Source of the DNA: Euborellia annulipes
Taxonomy: Eukaryota > Arthropoda > Insecta > Dermaptera > Anisolabididae
Assembly: GCA_023213315.1 (NCBI GenBank)
Contig: JAKCPI010014131.1
Span: 1 to 64,000, forward strand
DNA: 64,000 bases
Reading direction: 5' to 3'
The notes below the pieces were generated by a model, which searched no databases, was not told the origin of the DNA, and saw only the letters and a list, made by a program, of their open reading frames with translations. A program made the position numbers and the translations under genes. Positions 35,437 to 46,849 of this stretch are shown here, piece by piece; positions within the stretch are counted from its first letter, which is position 1, and every line of letters begins with the position of its first letter.

Positions 35437-35674
35437 TGGACCCTGTTATGCATTAGTGTGTCAAGCGCCAAAAAAAATTAAAAATTGAGTTAAGCACCGA
35501 ATATTGTTTCAAATAGTATTTTTTATGAAATATGTCCTAAAAAAATTTATATTTAATATTACTTGCACAATTGACAAAAAAAATTATATAATCCAATGAA
35601 AAAAAAAACTTTAATGTTGATTTTCTCAAAACTCGATTGCTGGCGCTTGACACACTAATGCGTAACAGGGTCCA
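35437..35674. mobile_element. GGACCC-ended MITE, copy 3
   Basis: TGGACCCTGTTATGCATTAG at the left and TGCGTAACAGGGTCCA at the right. It lies in the gene B intron. Confidence 0.8.
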
Positions 35675-35789
35675 ATTATTGTAAATAATTTTAGGACAAA
35701 TTTTTATAAAAAAGGTATTTTTCTTGTTATATAAAAATTGAATGTTGGAAGGCCAATATTAAAAAATTCTTATAGATAATTTTAATTTA

Positions 35790-35840
35790 GAACGTTTCGG
35801 TTTTTTTTTTCTACTTAAAAACCATCATCAGGGCTCACTG
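35790..35840 (-). ncRNA. Hammerhead-like core
   Basis: Minus strand: CTGATGA at 35831-35825, U, a long GGTTTTT/AAAAACC-type stem, then GAAACGTT. No good stem I is seen. Confidence 0.4.
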
Positions 35841-36017
35841 AAAACAATTGCAAGATAATCAATTAATGAAACAAAATAAAATAACAATTTTAACCTCAAA
35901 TTATTCAACATACATCAAATTTATTTAAACATTATAATTTTGAAAAATTTATAAGAATTTTTTTTAATACTATAGATAATTTTAATTTAAATAATTTAGA
36001 CGTATGTTGGATAATTA

Positions 36018-36062
36018 GAACTTTTCGGTTTTTTCTACTTAAAAACCATCTTCAGGGCTCAC
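36018..36062 (-). ncRNA. Hammerhead-like core
   Basis: Minus strand: CTGAAGA at 36055-36049, a GGTTTTT/AAAAACC stem, then GAAAAGTT. The usual ACGT has changed to AAGT, so this copy may be decayed. Confidence 0.35.
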
Positions 36063-36271
36063 TGAAAACAAATGAAACAAAATAAAATAACAATTTTAAC
36101 CTCAAATTATTCAGCATACGTTAAAATTATTTAAATTAAAATTATCTATAGTATTAAAAAAAATTCTTATAAATTTTTCAAAATTATAGATTATTTTAAT
36201 TTAAATAAATTTGATGTATGTTGAATAATTTGAGGTTAAAATTGTTATTTTATTTTGTTTCATTTGTTTTC

Positions 36272-36320
36272 AGTGAGCCCTGATGATGGTTTTTAAGTAG
36301 AAAAACCGAAACGTTCTAAA
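36272..36320 (+). ncRNA. Hammerhead-like core, strong stem II
   Basis: CTGATGA at 36280-36286, U, a perfect 7-bp stem GGTTTTT/AAAAACC (36288-36294 with 36301-36307, loop AAGTAG), then GAAACGTT. Flanking pairing for stem I is not apparent. Confidence 0.45.
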
Positions 36321-37129
36321 TTAAAATTATCTATAATAGTGACAAATTTATAAGAATTTTTTAATATTGGCCTTCCAGGTCCTAATCTTCATATATCAAG
36401 ACAAGATACCTTAACTCTAATAATTATTTTTGTCAACGTTTCGAGTAATCTTAACGCGTCCTATTTATTATTTTAATATAGAAATAATTTCTTGCCAAAA
36501 AGAGAGGATTTTTTCACCGATCAGTTCTTCATCAACAGCATTTACTAAGTTATAATTTGAAGCAAATTTCGGAGAAAAAGTTTTCTCATTTCCAAGAACC
36601 TATTAGTGATTTATAAGAATTGACAGGCGACATCTTTAAATAGGGATTTCTAATAAGTAATTTAATAAATATTACTGACCACAGGACCTTGATATGACCG
36701 CGAAATTTGTTAATTTATCTCTCCATTTGTTAATAAACAAAATTTAATTTAAAAAAAAATCGAAAAATTTTATTTCTACCTTGAAATGATCTCTTTGATC
36801 GAGGAGTACAAAATTTGTTAATATGTTAGAGATCCACTACAGGAAATAACGATTTCATAAATATCATTTCCTGTTTTCTAAAAGTAGATCAACATTTTTT
36901 TTTTTTTAAATAAAATAACATTGAAATTTTTCATTAACCCTTCCAAATTTCGAATTCCAGTTCACATATCCGAATCACACAAAGCACACATTTTTAATAC
37001 ACAAAAGCACTGATCGGTTTTTCTCACTTGTTCGATGATTCACTTTATTTATAACACTGTTTTGTTGATGTTTTGATTCACATTTTGATTGATGACGTAA
37101 TAATAAATAAAAAAAAAAATTTGACTTAC

Positions 37130-37141
37130 CGTTCCTCTCAT
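37130..37141 (-). CDS. Cuticle-repeat gene B, coding exon 1 (four codons)
   Basis: Minus-strand ATG AGA GGA ACG is followed by gtaagt, a strong donor. It ends in phase 0 and joins to Val-Leu-Leu-Ala of exon 2, completing a standard signal peptide. The 5' UTR runs back to the TATA box at 37250-37261. Confidence 0.8.
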
Positions 37142-37249
37142 GTTGTGTGGATTACGATCTTTTTTATTAACAAAAAAGACGTTTACCACAACACAAGAGT
37201 GTAGTGGATGACTTGCCGATATTGTATGTATCCATTAGCCTCTAGCCAG

Positions 37250-37261
37250 CTTTTATATATA
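37250..37261 (-). promoter_or_regulatory. TATA box of cuticle-repeat gene B
   Basis: Minus-strand TATATATAAAAG, identical to the gene A box, lies about 110 bp before the ATG. The transcription start is inferred at about 37220-37230. Confidence 0.75.
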
Positions 37262-37734
37262 GATAGCTGTTGGGCCACTTTCTAAGGGACCAATTGGCCG
37301 AAGAGGGGATTAGGCGGGGTGGGCAGTGGCGGATCAACGAAGGAGGCTCTCTACACGCGCATTCACGCCACAGAGACTTGATGCTATGTCGATTAATTAG
37401 GAATGCAATTATGTCCAGGAAACTGTGAGAGAGTCGCAAATCGGACATACGAAATGCGTAAGAATATGTGTAATAATGCCATTTATAATCAAATAAAAAT
37501 GAGAGTCATGTTTATAAAAAAAAAAAAAACATTGGTAAAGTAAATCAAACACTGAGGTAGAAGTGTTTTAATTCAATTATAATTTATTTAAATCAATCGG
37601 AGCTTCTGTTTTGCAATGGATAAAAGAGAGAAAAAAATTTGTATTAGAAAGTATTTTTTTTTTTGCTTGGCGATCTTCTGAAACATATGCAAATATGACT
37701 TGATTTTTTTTTTAAGTAACAGATGAAGGTTGTT

Positions 37735-37795
37735 TGTATTACGGTCAAGCACATTTCGGTCTCGATAGAGGCCATCTTCAGGACCCAATAATAAT
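37735..37795 (-). ncRNA. Hammerhead-like core
   Basis: Minus strand: CTGAAGA at 37781-37775, stem II GGCCTC/GAGACC, GAAATGTGCTT. A partial stem I pairs GGTC with GACC. Confidence 0.45.
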
Positions 37796-37815
37796 ATAGC
37801 GGCTTAATGCAACAC

Positions 37816-37867
37816 TTATTGGGCCCTGAAGATGGCCTCTATCGAGACCGAAACGTTGGCCTAATAA
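37816..37867 (+). ncRNA. Hammerhead-like core, best example (all three elements)
   Basis: TTATTGGGCC (37816-37825) pairs with GGCCTAATAA (37858-37867) as a 10-bp stem I with one G-U pair. Between them lie CTGAAGA (37826-37832), U, stem II GGCCTC/GAGACC (one mismatch, loop TATC), GAAA (37850-37853) and ACGTT. The predicted cleavage would follow GUU at 37855-37857. ACGT is self-complementary, as expected of hammerheads that work as dimers with a very short stem III. The extra U before stem II is not in the textbook consensus. Confidence 0.5.
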
Positions 37868-38159
37868 AATATTTAAGGCTGCCAGTCTCTGTTTTCGCAA
37901 CCTTTCCTTGATACAACTCAACATCCACAACTCCACAAGTTCTCAATTATATTAATTAAAGGGCACTCTGAGTACAAACCGAAGGATCCGTGGTTCGACT
38001 CCAGGCGGCACACCTTTATTTTTTCGGATATATGAATTAATAAATATTTAATTGTATAAATTTAGCGGCTCATATACGCGATTTATATATTATCTTAAAT
38101 ATTATATATAATTTCTTATTTATTAATTAATTATATTAATATTTTTCTATGTACTTATT

Positions 38160-38660
38160 AACTTTGCCCATCAACCAACCGTAGGTTGGCAGGGAAAGTT
38201 AATGTAATCGTAAAAAAAATCGAAATTTTTCTGAAGCTGCCAAAATGCGTTTTGAGGTCCCCTGAATCCATTTAAGAAGTTTTTGGAATGATGTCTGTGT
38301 GTGTGTGTGTGTGTGTGTATGTCTGTGGTAATTTTTTTTCGTCAACGAAATCTCAAAAACTATTCATTCAATTGTTTTGAAATTTTGCACCCATAAACTA
38401 GGGGTAGAGGCCAAGAACTGAAAAGCTTTTGGTAAACATCGGACCATTAGGGGGGGCTCTAGGGGGAGGGGGGAAATTTTTTTCTTACATAACCTATAAT
38501 TTTTTTTATATATTCAGAAACTAGACTTCCTCCCGAGTAAAATGATATATAATATGTATAACATCGGACCATCAGGGGGGGCTCTAGGGGGGGGGGGGAC
38601 AAATACTTTTTTCTTGAGTAGTGGGTGGGCAAAGTTGTGCGCTCGGCTTAGTCCGACCCT
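38160..38660 (-). repeat. R1-like sister element
   Basis: It starts with the hairpin AACTTTGCCC...GGGAAAGTT. It then has GCGTTTTGAGGTCCCCTGAA and a (GT)n tract at the position seen in R1. It ends TGGGCAAAGTTGTGCGCTCG, parallel to the GGTAAGAGAAAGTTGTGTGC of R1. The sequence between is mostly different from R1. Confidence 0.6.
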
Positions 38661-38847
38661 TTATTTTGATTATGTTATTGGCAAAAATGTTACTATGTGT
38701 TTAATTTTGTTTACCTTTTGTCCGAATGTTTTTTCTATGTAGGTATTTTGATTGTGTTATTTGTAGTAATGTTTTTTTCTATTTATGTATTTTTATAGAT
38801 ATTATGTTTGTAGTGATGTAAACTGGCGGGATGGCCTGCGGCCAACA

Positions 38848-39094
38848 GCCATAGTGAATAAATTTAACAAGACTGAGTGTTGTTTAATTAGAGGCCAAAC
38901 ATCCCATGGTCCCCGGGAATCGAACCCAGAATCTCCAGCCTTTCCAGGGCATAGGCGTGCTGTTCGGTGGCCTGGTGCAATGTACGCCTATGCCCCGGAA
39001 AGGCTGGAGATTATGGGTTCGCTTCCCGGAGGTCATGGGATGTTTGGCCTTATCAATAAACAACACTCACAGTCTTGTTAAATATATCTATGGC
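38848..39094. repeat. Long hairpin made of two inverted tRNA-like repeats
   Basis: Arms of about 100 bp share GCCATAG, GGCCAAACATCCCATGG and GAATCTCCAGCCTTTCC. Both contain a B-box-like motif (GGTTCGATTCC on the minus strand, GGTTCGCTTCC on the plus). Confidence 0.75.
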
Positions 39095-39656
39095 TAGTTA
39101 AGTCTGAATCGAAATAAAATTTATTTTTATTTTATTTATTGACCTGTATTCTCATTCTAGTCATTTTCATTTTATTTATTTTCTAGTCTGTTTCGTCTGT
39201 GATATTTTTTGATTATTTGTTTATTTCCTTCTTTTGTGATATTCATATGAGATTCTTAATCTTGTCATTTATTTTATTTATTTATTTTTTTTCTCTCTTT
39301 GTTTTTTTTTTGTTATTTTTTTAATCCAAAGTCATTTCGGCTGCTGAGGTCATTTTGACTTTATACATTTATTATGTAAATTTATTAAATACAATGTATC
39401 GATGGCTTCAACGGTCTTGTTTGTCGGGGGCTACCTATCCCGATTTTCAGCACCGCTTGGAATTGCTTAACAACGTTGATCTTGGTGGTTGTTGTTCATT
39501 CTTCTTGCCAGGCCCGCCGGCTTTTCTCTCTTTGATTACTATGTGATATTTATTCCGGTCATTTTTGTATGTGTGTTTGCATTGTTGTTCTCTCTGGTCG
39601 TCATTGCCGAGAGCCTGGTCATTCTTGATATGTCAAATTTAATTAAAAGAAAAAAA

Positions 39657-40490
39657 TCTGGTGTGACTGGCGCACAGCACACAACTTTCTCTTACCCTTC
39701 GGTAAGAGAAAGTTGTGCACTGTGCTGGTCACACCAGATTTTTTGTGTCGAGATGTATTTAGTTTTCCATAGCACCTTAGTTTCAAACTTGCATTTTAAA
39801 TGTTGATTGCTTGAAATAAACTATGGTTATTTTTCAAAATTTTAATCTCATATTTGGACATTTTATACACAATATAGATTCGTAAATAAATACAAAATTT
39901 CATAAGAATTGGAAAAAAAAATTTTAAATGCGTAAAAAGTTCCAAAGGGGACCCCCTTTTGAATCGAAATTAACATACAAATCCCTATAGGAAATTAACA
40001 TTGGTCAAATGCGAAGATAAGGTAGAAAAATTTAAAACGCGTAGAAAGAGAGAAGATAGTTTTGTGAGAGAGAGAGATATGTTTTCTCCGAAAAAAAAAA
40101 ATGGGCGTTTAAATAATAATTGATTTTTAATCTAATAAAAAGAAAAAGATTTAAATTCGGTTACCATGGCAACCATTTATTTCTCCTATCTTTCCTATGA
40201 AGCACAAGAGTAAAGTGTGCTTCAAACAATTTTGAGGGCAAAACGAGAATATACATTTGAAAGAGCATCTAAAAAATAATTGATTTTTGAATTTTAATCA
40301 AAATCGTTAGAGCGAATTTTGAGAAAATCGAAAAAAACTGAAAAAGTACATCAGTAAAGTACTAGTACTTTTTGGCCGATTTTGATTAAAAGCTTATTTT
40401 GTCGGTCCCGGGGGTGTTTAACTTAAATATAAAATTTCAGCCTCCTAGCTCAATTCCTTCATGCTTAAAATTGAACACACACACACACAC

Positions 40491-40532
<42 letters not shown>

Positions 40533-40668
40533 CATGTCGCGAAAACCACTTTTTTGGATTCAGGGGACCTCAAAACGTGAAGATCCATCAAAATCTCGAC
40601 ATCGAATTTTTGACATGAAACCAATACTTTCTCTCTCTATATATTTCATATATAGGGTACGAGAAAGT
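39657..40668 (+). repeat. R1 element, long subfamily
   Basis: It matches 24969 and 57681, including the extra block. The X-box is at 40160-40173, the perfect palindrome AAAGTACTAGTACTTT at 40356-40371, and (CA)n plus (GACA)n at about 40475-40531. Confidence 0.9.
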
Positions 40669-40810
40669 AAAAAAATGTATTCTGTAGATTCTAATGAAAA
40701 TATTGTTACAAATGTAGCTCTTGGACCTGTCATCAATATGGCTCACCCTGTGATGAAGGTCTCTTCTGGAGGAATAAAGGGATAAAGCGAATTGTGGCTG
40801 TTATATAAAT

Positions 40811-41331
40811 TAGATTAATGAGATGAAGAGGATGCAGCCAATGATAAATAAAAAGCATCTATTTTGCTAACACTCTTTATTTAGGAACGTTTCGGCCATG
40901 ATCAACAAGGCCATCTTCAGCCCTTCAAGCTAGAAAATTAATACATACACTCATCAAAAGCTCCCCTCCTATGCCAACAAATGGTCATAAACATACATTT
41001 TTATACTCACAGTATATTTTATATTGTTAACATACAAAATAGATTTTGTCATAAGAGATATATAATACAGTACATGTGTATTTGGTCGTATGTATATTTA
41101 ATTTTCAATTACCCACAAGAGAGTATAAGAGAGCAACGCCTTGAATGAGAAAAATATTTAACATTTCGTCTATTTAAATAAATGTTTCTTTATAATTCTA
41201 TTTTTATTAATAATTTCTTTTTAAATTTAAATCATAGCCGATTACAAAAACGTTCCTAAATAAAGAGTGTTAGCAAAATAGATGCTTTTTATTTATCATT
41301 GGCTGCATCCTCTTCATCTCATTAATCTAAT
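40811..41331. repeat. Inverted repeat, about 80-bp arms, with hammerhead-like core
   Basis: GATGCAGCCAATGATAAATA on the left and TATTTATCATTGGCTGCATC on the right. The arms extend to AGGAACGTTT. Confidence 0.8.
40885..40925 (-). ncRNA. Hammerhead-like core
   Basis: Minus strand: CTGAAGA at 40920-40914, U, a GGCC/GGCC stem, GAAACGTT, then CCTAAAT. GGG before the core could pair with CCT after it. Confidence 0.45.
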
Positions 41332-41359
41332 GGAATAAAGGGATTATTACTTATTCTAA

Positions 41360-41450
41360 AAAAAAATCGGACTGTCTGGGGTTCGAACCCTCGACTCTTG
41401 GTATACAAGGCAGGCGCGCTATGAACCACACCAAGCCCGAAGGCAAAAAA
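41360..41450 (-). repeat. SINE type A head
   Basis: Minus strand GGTGTGGTTCATAGCGCGCC (A-box region) and GGGTTCGAACCCCAGACAGT (B-box). Confidence 0.6.
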
Positions 41451-41459
41451 AATATTAAA

Positions 41460-42280
41460 TAACCATGAGATGATTAATAAAAAAAAAAAAAAATTCATCA
41501 GCTGTGTTCTATTGTAGAAAGACTTCCTGGCTTCACACTTGTGATTAAGCGATAAGTAGATATTGTTTGAGAATAAACGAACGATATTGGTTGAGAAATC
41601 ATAACAAAAAGTTCAAGGGTCAGAGCTAGGGAACGAGATGAATAAAGAATTATAATAGAATAGGAGAGAGGGGAAGAGAAAGAAGGTCGTTTAAGGCAGC
41701 GATTAAGAGATCACGATTATTATTACTTACAATATAATAATAAACATTTTTTGATTCGAAATTAAAATATCAATTAGAAAAAAAAATTGATTTCAAGTAC
41801 ATTACAGAATTAATGAATGCTAAACGTCATTTTATGAATAATTATATTTATTTATTTATAAAAAAAAGAAAGTATTTCATTAAAAATTAATAAAAATAAT
41901 CGTCTAGTAGCTGTATAATAAAATAGTTTGAATGAAATAAGTGGATCTTTTATAGGACAACTTTTATTTAGTACTATGTCCGATCTCACCAAGAATATTT
42001 TTTTTTTTTTATCAAAAATACTAAAATCATCTGATTAAATAGAAATTTATAATTTTTCTCTGAAAGTATCTTAATCATTGTTAGTGAGACATGGTTATGC
42101 TTTTATTATAATATCGATCACATATGGGTAAACTGAAGGAAGAAACCTTTAGGAAGTTAGCTAAATATATAAAATATTACTACAGTTTAATTTCTGTATT
42201 ATGTCATTAACTTTCTTGACATAAAAATTAGTAACATGTTAATAAACACCCGATCCCCGGTTTGTGATTATATGATTAAA
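41460..42280. other. Intergenic AT-rich stretch, nothing recognised
   Basis: A and T homopolymers; no coding frame or repeat terminus identified. Confidence 0.45.
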
Positions 42281-42284
42281 AAAA

Positions 42285-42935
<651 letters not shown>

Positions 42936-43440
42936 AAAAAAAAAGAGTTCAGAAAAAATTCTGGTGTGTCTGGTCACAACTTTGGATGCTGGGGGTTCCC
43001 TAGAACTTGATCAATGTCACAAGGAGTGAAACGGTTAGGAAACGCTGATCTAATGTATAATTTGTATATTCAGGTATGGTCAGATATTTAATATTTAGAG
43101 AAAAATATAGAGGAAAATTATGACAAGATAGACAAGTTGGTTTTATCTTTATAATATGTTCAATGAACAAAAATACAAATTAAGCGCTGATTGAATTTCG
43201 AATTACATCATGATCAGAAAAACTAAAACAATTAAATACATTATACAAATATAACAAAAATTATAGAATATAATAGAATTATAATAATTCTGTCAAATAG
43301 ATAAATCTTCGAAAAATTATTTATTTATTTTATTTATTTTTTTTCAAGTCTTTTCCGACATCTTTAAATATTTACTTATTAATTATATGTAATCGAAGTT
43401 CACAATACATTTAATGAAGATCAACATATTACAATTTTTT

Positions 43441-43990
43441 TATATATTTATTTATTTATTTATTTATCAAAATTAAGTTGTACATAGAGCTTTTTCAGCC
43501 CCTCATTGTGTACAAATATTTAGAAATTAATACATTAACAAATATATAAAGTAAGGCAGTATCGACATCAGGCAGCGAAAGGCGAGACACCACGACTTGG
43601 TCGGCATAATCCTCGGCAGACTGATCAAAAATGGGGACCCCAAGAGTCATCGCACATCAACCAGGTGAGCCATCAGCTCCCGCCGGAACCGCGATCTGGA
43701 CAAGCAAATTCGCAGGTCCATGGGGAGCGAGTTCCAAACTCTACACGCACTAACCCTGAAAGAGTTCGACGTGATTGCCCTACGGTGTGGCGGACAGACA
43801 AGCGCCCTAGACCTGGCGGAGGGGCCAAAGGACAGTGTCTCACACTGGGGAGCCAGAGCCAAGGACATCATGCACAAAACACATATAACGGTATCTAAGA
43901 AATTTTGGAAATTCCAAACCCAGAATCCCGGCCGCAAGATGCGAGACATGATCACGAGGACCCAGCTGGTATATGTATCTCAGGCAGGCA
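43441..43990 (-). pseudogene. LINE 3' fragment with RT C-terminus
   Basis: The minus strand reads ITSNSFRVSACRVWNSLPMD, then SRFRRELMAHLVDVR and a stop near 43647. The WNSLP...FRRELMAHL pattern is typical of the jockey/CR1 ORF2 C-terminus. An (AAAT)n tail at 43441-43467 marks the 3' end. The 5' part is lost. Confidence 0.7.
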
Positions 43991-44005
43991 TTGAAGGCCA
44001 CCGTA

Positions 44006-44218
44006 ATTTACAATTATAAAAGTTGTTAAATGATTAATGTAAAAATAGAAAACAGAATACATGGGGCTGTGTCAAAAAGGCATATATACTGTCCCCGAAA
44101 CGGGAGGGCTTCATGTGCAATAATGAGGGGGGTCGGGGAAAGTATATATGCCCTTTTGACACAGCCCCATGTATTCTGTTTTTACATAAATCATTTAACA
44201 ACTTTTATAATTGTAAAT
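44006..44218. repeat. Hairpin with about 80-bp arms
   Basis: ATTTACAATTATAAAAGTTG and its complement bound the element. GAATACATGGGGCTGTGTCA lies in the left arm and TGACACAGCCCCATGTATTC in the right. The core is G/C-rich with ...CCCCGAAACGGGAGGG. Confidence 0.8.
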
Positions 44219-44267
44219 ATACCAGTATACAAGAAACTGTAATTTGTTGATCTTTATTAAATGTATA

Positions 44268-44325
44268 TTTTTAGCTCTGATGATGGTCCAAACTTAGGAT
44301 CGAAACGTTAGTCGTGGGCTGAATC
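44268..44325 (+). ncRNA. Hammerhead-like core
   Basis: CTGATGA at 44277-44283, U, stem GGTCC/GGATC (44285-44289 with 44297-44301), GAAACGTT. Stem I is weak. Confidence 0.4.
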
Positions 44326-44404
44326 TCAATAAAGAAACTGCATTTTCTTCTTGTTTTTTTTTTATCTCTTTCAAATTCTACTATACAACCTTACATCCCC
44401 CTGT

Positions 44405-44610
44405 TACATTTGGCACCAGAAACTAACCTAACAATCTCCATCTAACCCTATCATTTGTTTTTGCAACCGGAAGAAATAGGACAGGCCGGAACGTCGCACG
44501 GTCTGACGCCTATTGGAAAGAGGAAGGAAGAGGCAGACATACAAAGAACTGAGGAGTTCGGGCAGCTCGTGGTCGCCATCCACGATTTAAATGGTCAGGA
44601 ACCTTTGAAC
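44405..44610 (+). other. Possible LTR-retroelement leader fragment
   Basis: TTACATTTGGCACCAGAAAC resembles an LTR 3' end followed by a primer-binding site. Downstream GGCAGACATACAAAGAACTG and CAGCTCGTGGTCGCCATCCA also occur, diverged, at 6640-6710. No gag or pol is recognised, so this is tentative. Confidence 0.3.
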
Positions 44611-45232
44611 CCGAATTTACAATCATTTTTTTTTTTTAACCTGAATGTCTATGAATTATGTAATTTTTTTTTCTTTTATATAATAAATATTTTAATTATT
44701 AAAATATCTGAGAAGTAGAATAATTTTATTTTGTAAATAAACTACCCAAAGATGGCCTCCAAATATTTTTTTTTTCTAATATTTACATAATCCCTCTTAA
44801 GAAAAGTGAACTGTCGTAACAAACAGAATTGGGCTTTTCCAATAAAGTAATTGAATGAATATTCAAAAGTGATAATAAAAATTTTTGGTCATGCTTTAAA
44901 TCCCACAAATGAATGATTTGATTAATAATGGAAAATTACAAAATCAACCAACTTATTTAGGTTATATACATACATATATAATCTCTATCTTGTGAATAGG
45001 TCTTAACTAGCCCAGAGCAATTAGCTATGTTTATAAAAAAAAAAATACAATTTTATTATGTCGCCTAATCTAATATTAACAGGTAAAGCTCCTTCATCTA
45101 CTTTCTTAGCTTGCCCGCTTTTGTCACATTGTGTTAAAAATAAACAAAAAATTGTACACTAGGAGGCGTGCCCCTCTCCTTGGGACCTGGGGCAAAAACT
45201 AGGTATTTTAATCAAATATAAACAGTAGAGTC

Positions 45233-45423
45233 TTGCTAATCCGGGCTATGAGACCGGCCAAAAGCTGGATTCTGAAAATGACCGAGCCGATAAATTTAAT
45301 ATAATGCCAAATTTAATCTTAAAAATGGGAAATGACACCCAGTTTTCTATTTTGTGCTTCAATATCACAAAGAAGTGGTTTTTTCAACACGCCGGATTAG
45401 CCGGTATGCCGGAGTATTAACTG
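45233..45423. mobile_element. Pogo/Tigger-like MITE
   Basis: The left end CAGTAGAGTCTTGCTAATCC and the right end complement CAGTTAATACTCCGGCATAC form imperfect terminal repeats of the pogo type. No clear TA duplication survives. Confidence 0.55.
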
Positions 45424-46525
45424 ATTTGTAACTGAAGAAGACCACAGAATGAGTGGCTGAAAACGTAATTTTTACAAATAAAACACACACATTTAAACCG
45501 AAAACAAAATTATTTTATTGTTTCAATGGAAAATTAAAAAAAATATATATATATATATATTGTTAGAGTTTATTTATTATAGAATTATAATTATACCTAT
45601 TTATTTATTTTTATTTGAGGGAAAAGCCTAAATTATGGCATAAAAACCCTCAATAGCCTACAAAAAAAAAAAAAAAAAAAAAAACATTCCCCGTTTAGTT
45701 ACCCCTGGTGCATCGTGCACGGAGGCACGCACCAACTCCAAGTACCGGTATCTAGCTCGAGAGCCATCAATCCGGTTCCAATTTTGGGAGTGAGAGGCCC
45801 TTCACCTCCCTTCTCCCCAAAAATCAGTCCCTGACGAGACTGGTTTCCTCTCTCCATCTCTGGCTCAATTATCTTATTGTTATATATTTTACAGTTTATT
45901 TATTGTTATGATGTTAGAGCTTTTATTATGAAGTATTATATATTTATGTTTACTTTGTATTTTTTTTTGTCTAGTCTTCTCTTTTCTTTTGCTTTGAATC
46001 CCACGCTCTCGAATCAAACCCATGTAATTGGACATAGTAAGTAGTCTGTGTGGTGTTTGTGTTTAAATAAATAAATAAATAAATAAAAATCGAATGTAGC
46101 TATTTGAAATTTGTCAGAGATATATTTTAAAAATTAAAACAAAATCTACTTTAATTATATGAATGAAAGTGAAGGTTTGTTTGTCCTTTATGCGTTCTTT
46201 GTAATAAAAGCACTGCAAGAACTTTCTGAGCCTATCGAATATCAACACTTGATAAAGACACAAAGAATGAATGGTTGACACCCGAACTCTTCCTTTCAGT
46301 ATCTTTTCTCTAACCAAAATAGCCACAAACTTCAACCATCTGAGAGTCAAGAGGTATAAATAAATAAAAAAAAATAAATAAAAATTGTTAATTATAAAAT
46401 AATATAAATGAAATTAGGTTTATTTAAAGGTTTTTTCTGAAAAAAAGATACTTTTGAAACTCTAAAAATTATCTTTGTTAAAAACATAGAATTACAATAT
46501 TTTGATTTATAACTATAACAATAAT

Positions 46526-46842
46526 AGGAAAGTTGAAATTTAATATATATGACGAATTATAAAAAAATAATTGTGAGATTTAATTATTTAATTTTTAAAT
46601 TGATAAAATATAATTTTTAAAATAATTTAAAATGATTCAAATCTTCAATTACTAAATAAATATTGTTCTCAGTTTTTAACATTCGTCTATTGATTTCCCA
46701 TTTTCCAATTATTAAGTTAAGATTAAAAACGCGATTTTAATACCCTTAATTGAATAATTTTCTGAAAATTTTCAGTTAAAAGCCTACGATCCGAAAAAAA
46801 AAGTTTCACTTGCATCGTGGTCTCATAAAACCACACAATGAT
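46526..46842 (+). repeat. Interspersed unit R5
   Basis: AGGAAAGTTGAAATTTAATA through AAAACGCGATTTTAATACCC to CATAAAACCACACAATGA. The same unit lies in 19556-19880, partly in 34105-34270, and inverted at 50695-51035. Confidence 0.75.
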
Positions 46843-46849
46843 ATTTTTG

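Larger units (their letters stand above)
35735..36392. repeat. Triple hairpin array with hammerhead-like cores
   Basis: Two minus-strand units (about 35750-35945 and 35960-36130) and one plus-strand unit (about 36130-36385) share AACCATCATCAGGGCTCACT or its complement. GGAAGGCCAATATTAAAAAA and its complement close the two outer ends. Confidence 0.75.
32470..37129 (-). other. First intron of gene B (4.66 kb)
   Basis: The donor gtaagt is at 37129 downward on the minus strand and the acceptor TATCAG ends at 32470. The intron holds a large foldback (33236-35054), a nested hAT-type MITE, a GGACCC-ended MITE and a trio of hammerhead-like hairpins. No host exon is seen. Stretches 32480-33230 and 36400-37120 are plain AT-rich sequence with no recognised feature. 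Confidence 0.7.
37705..37910. repeat. Inverted pair of hammerhead-like cores
   Basis: GGTCTCGATAGAGGCCATCT and its complement lie about 50 bp apart around TAATAATATAGCGGC. Both copies preserve the core and the 17-nt stem II. Confidence 0.8.
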
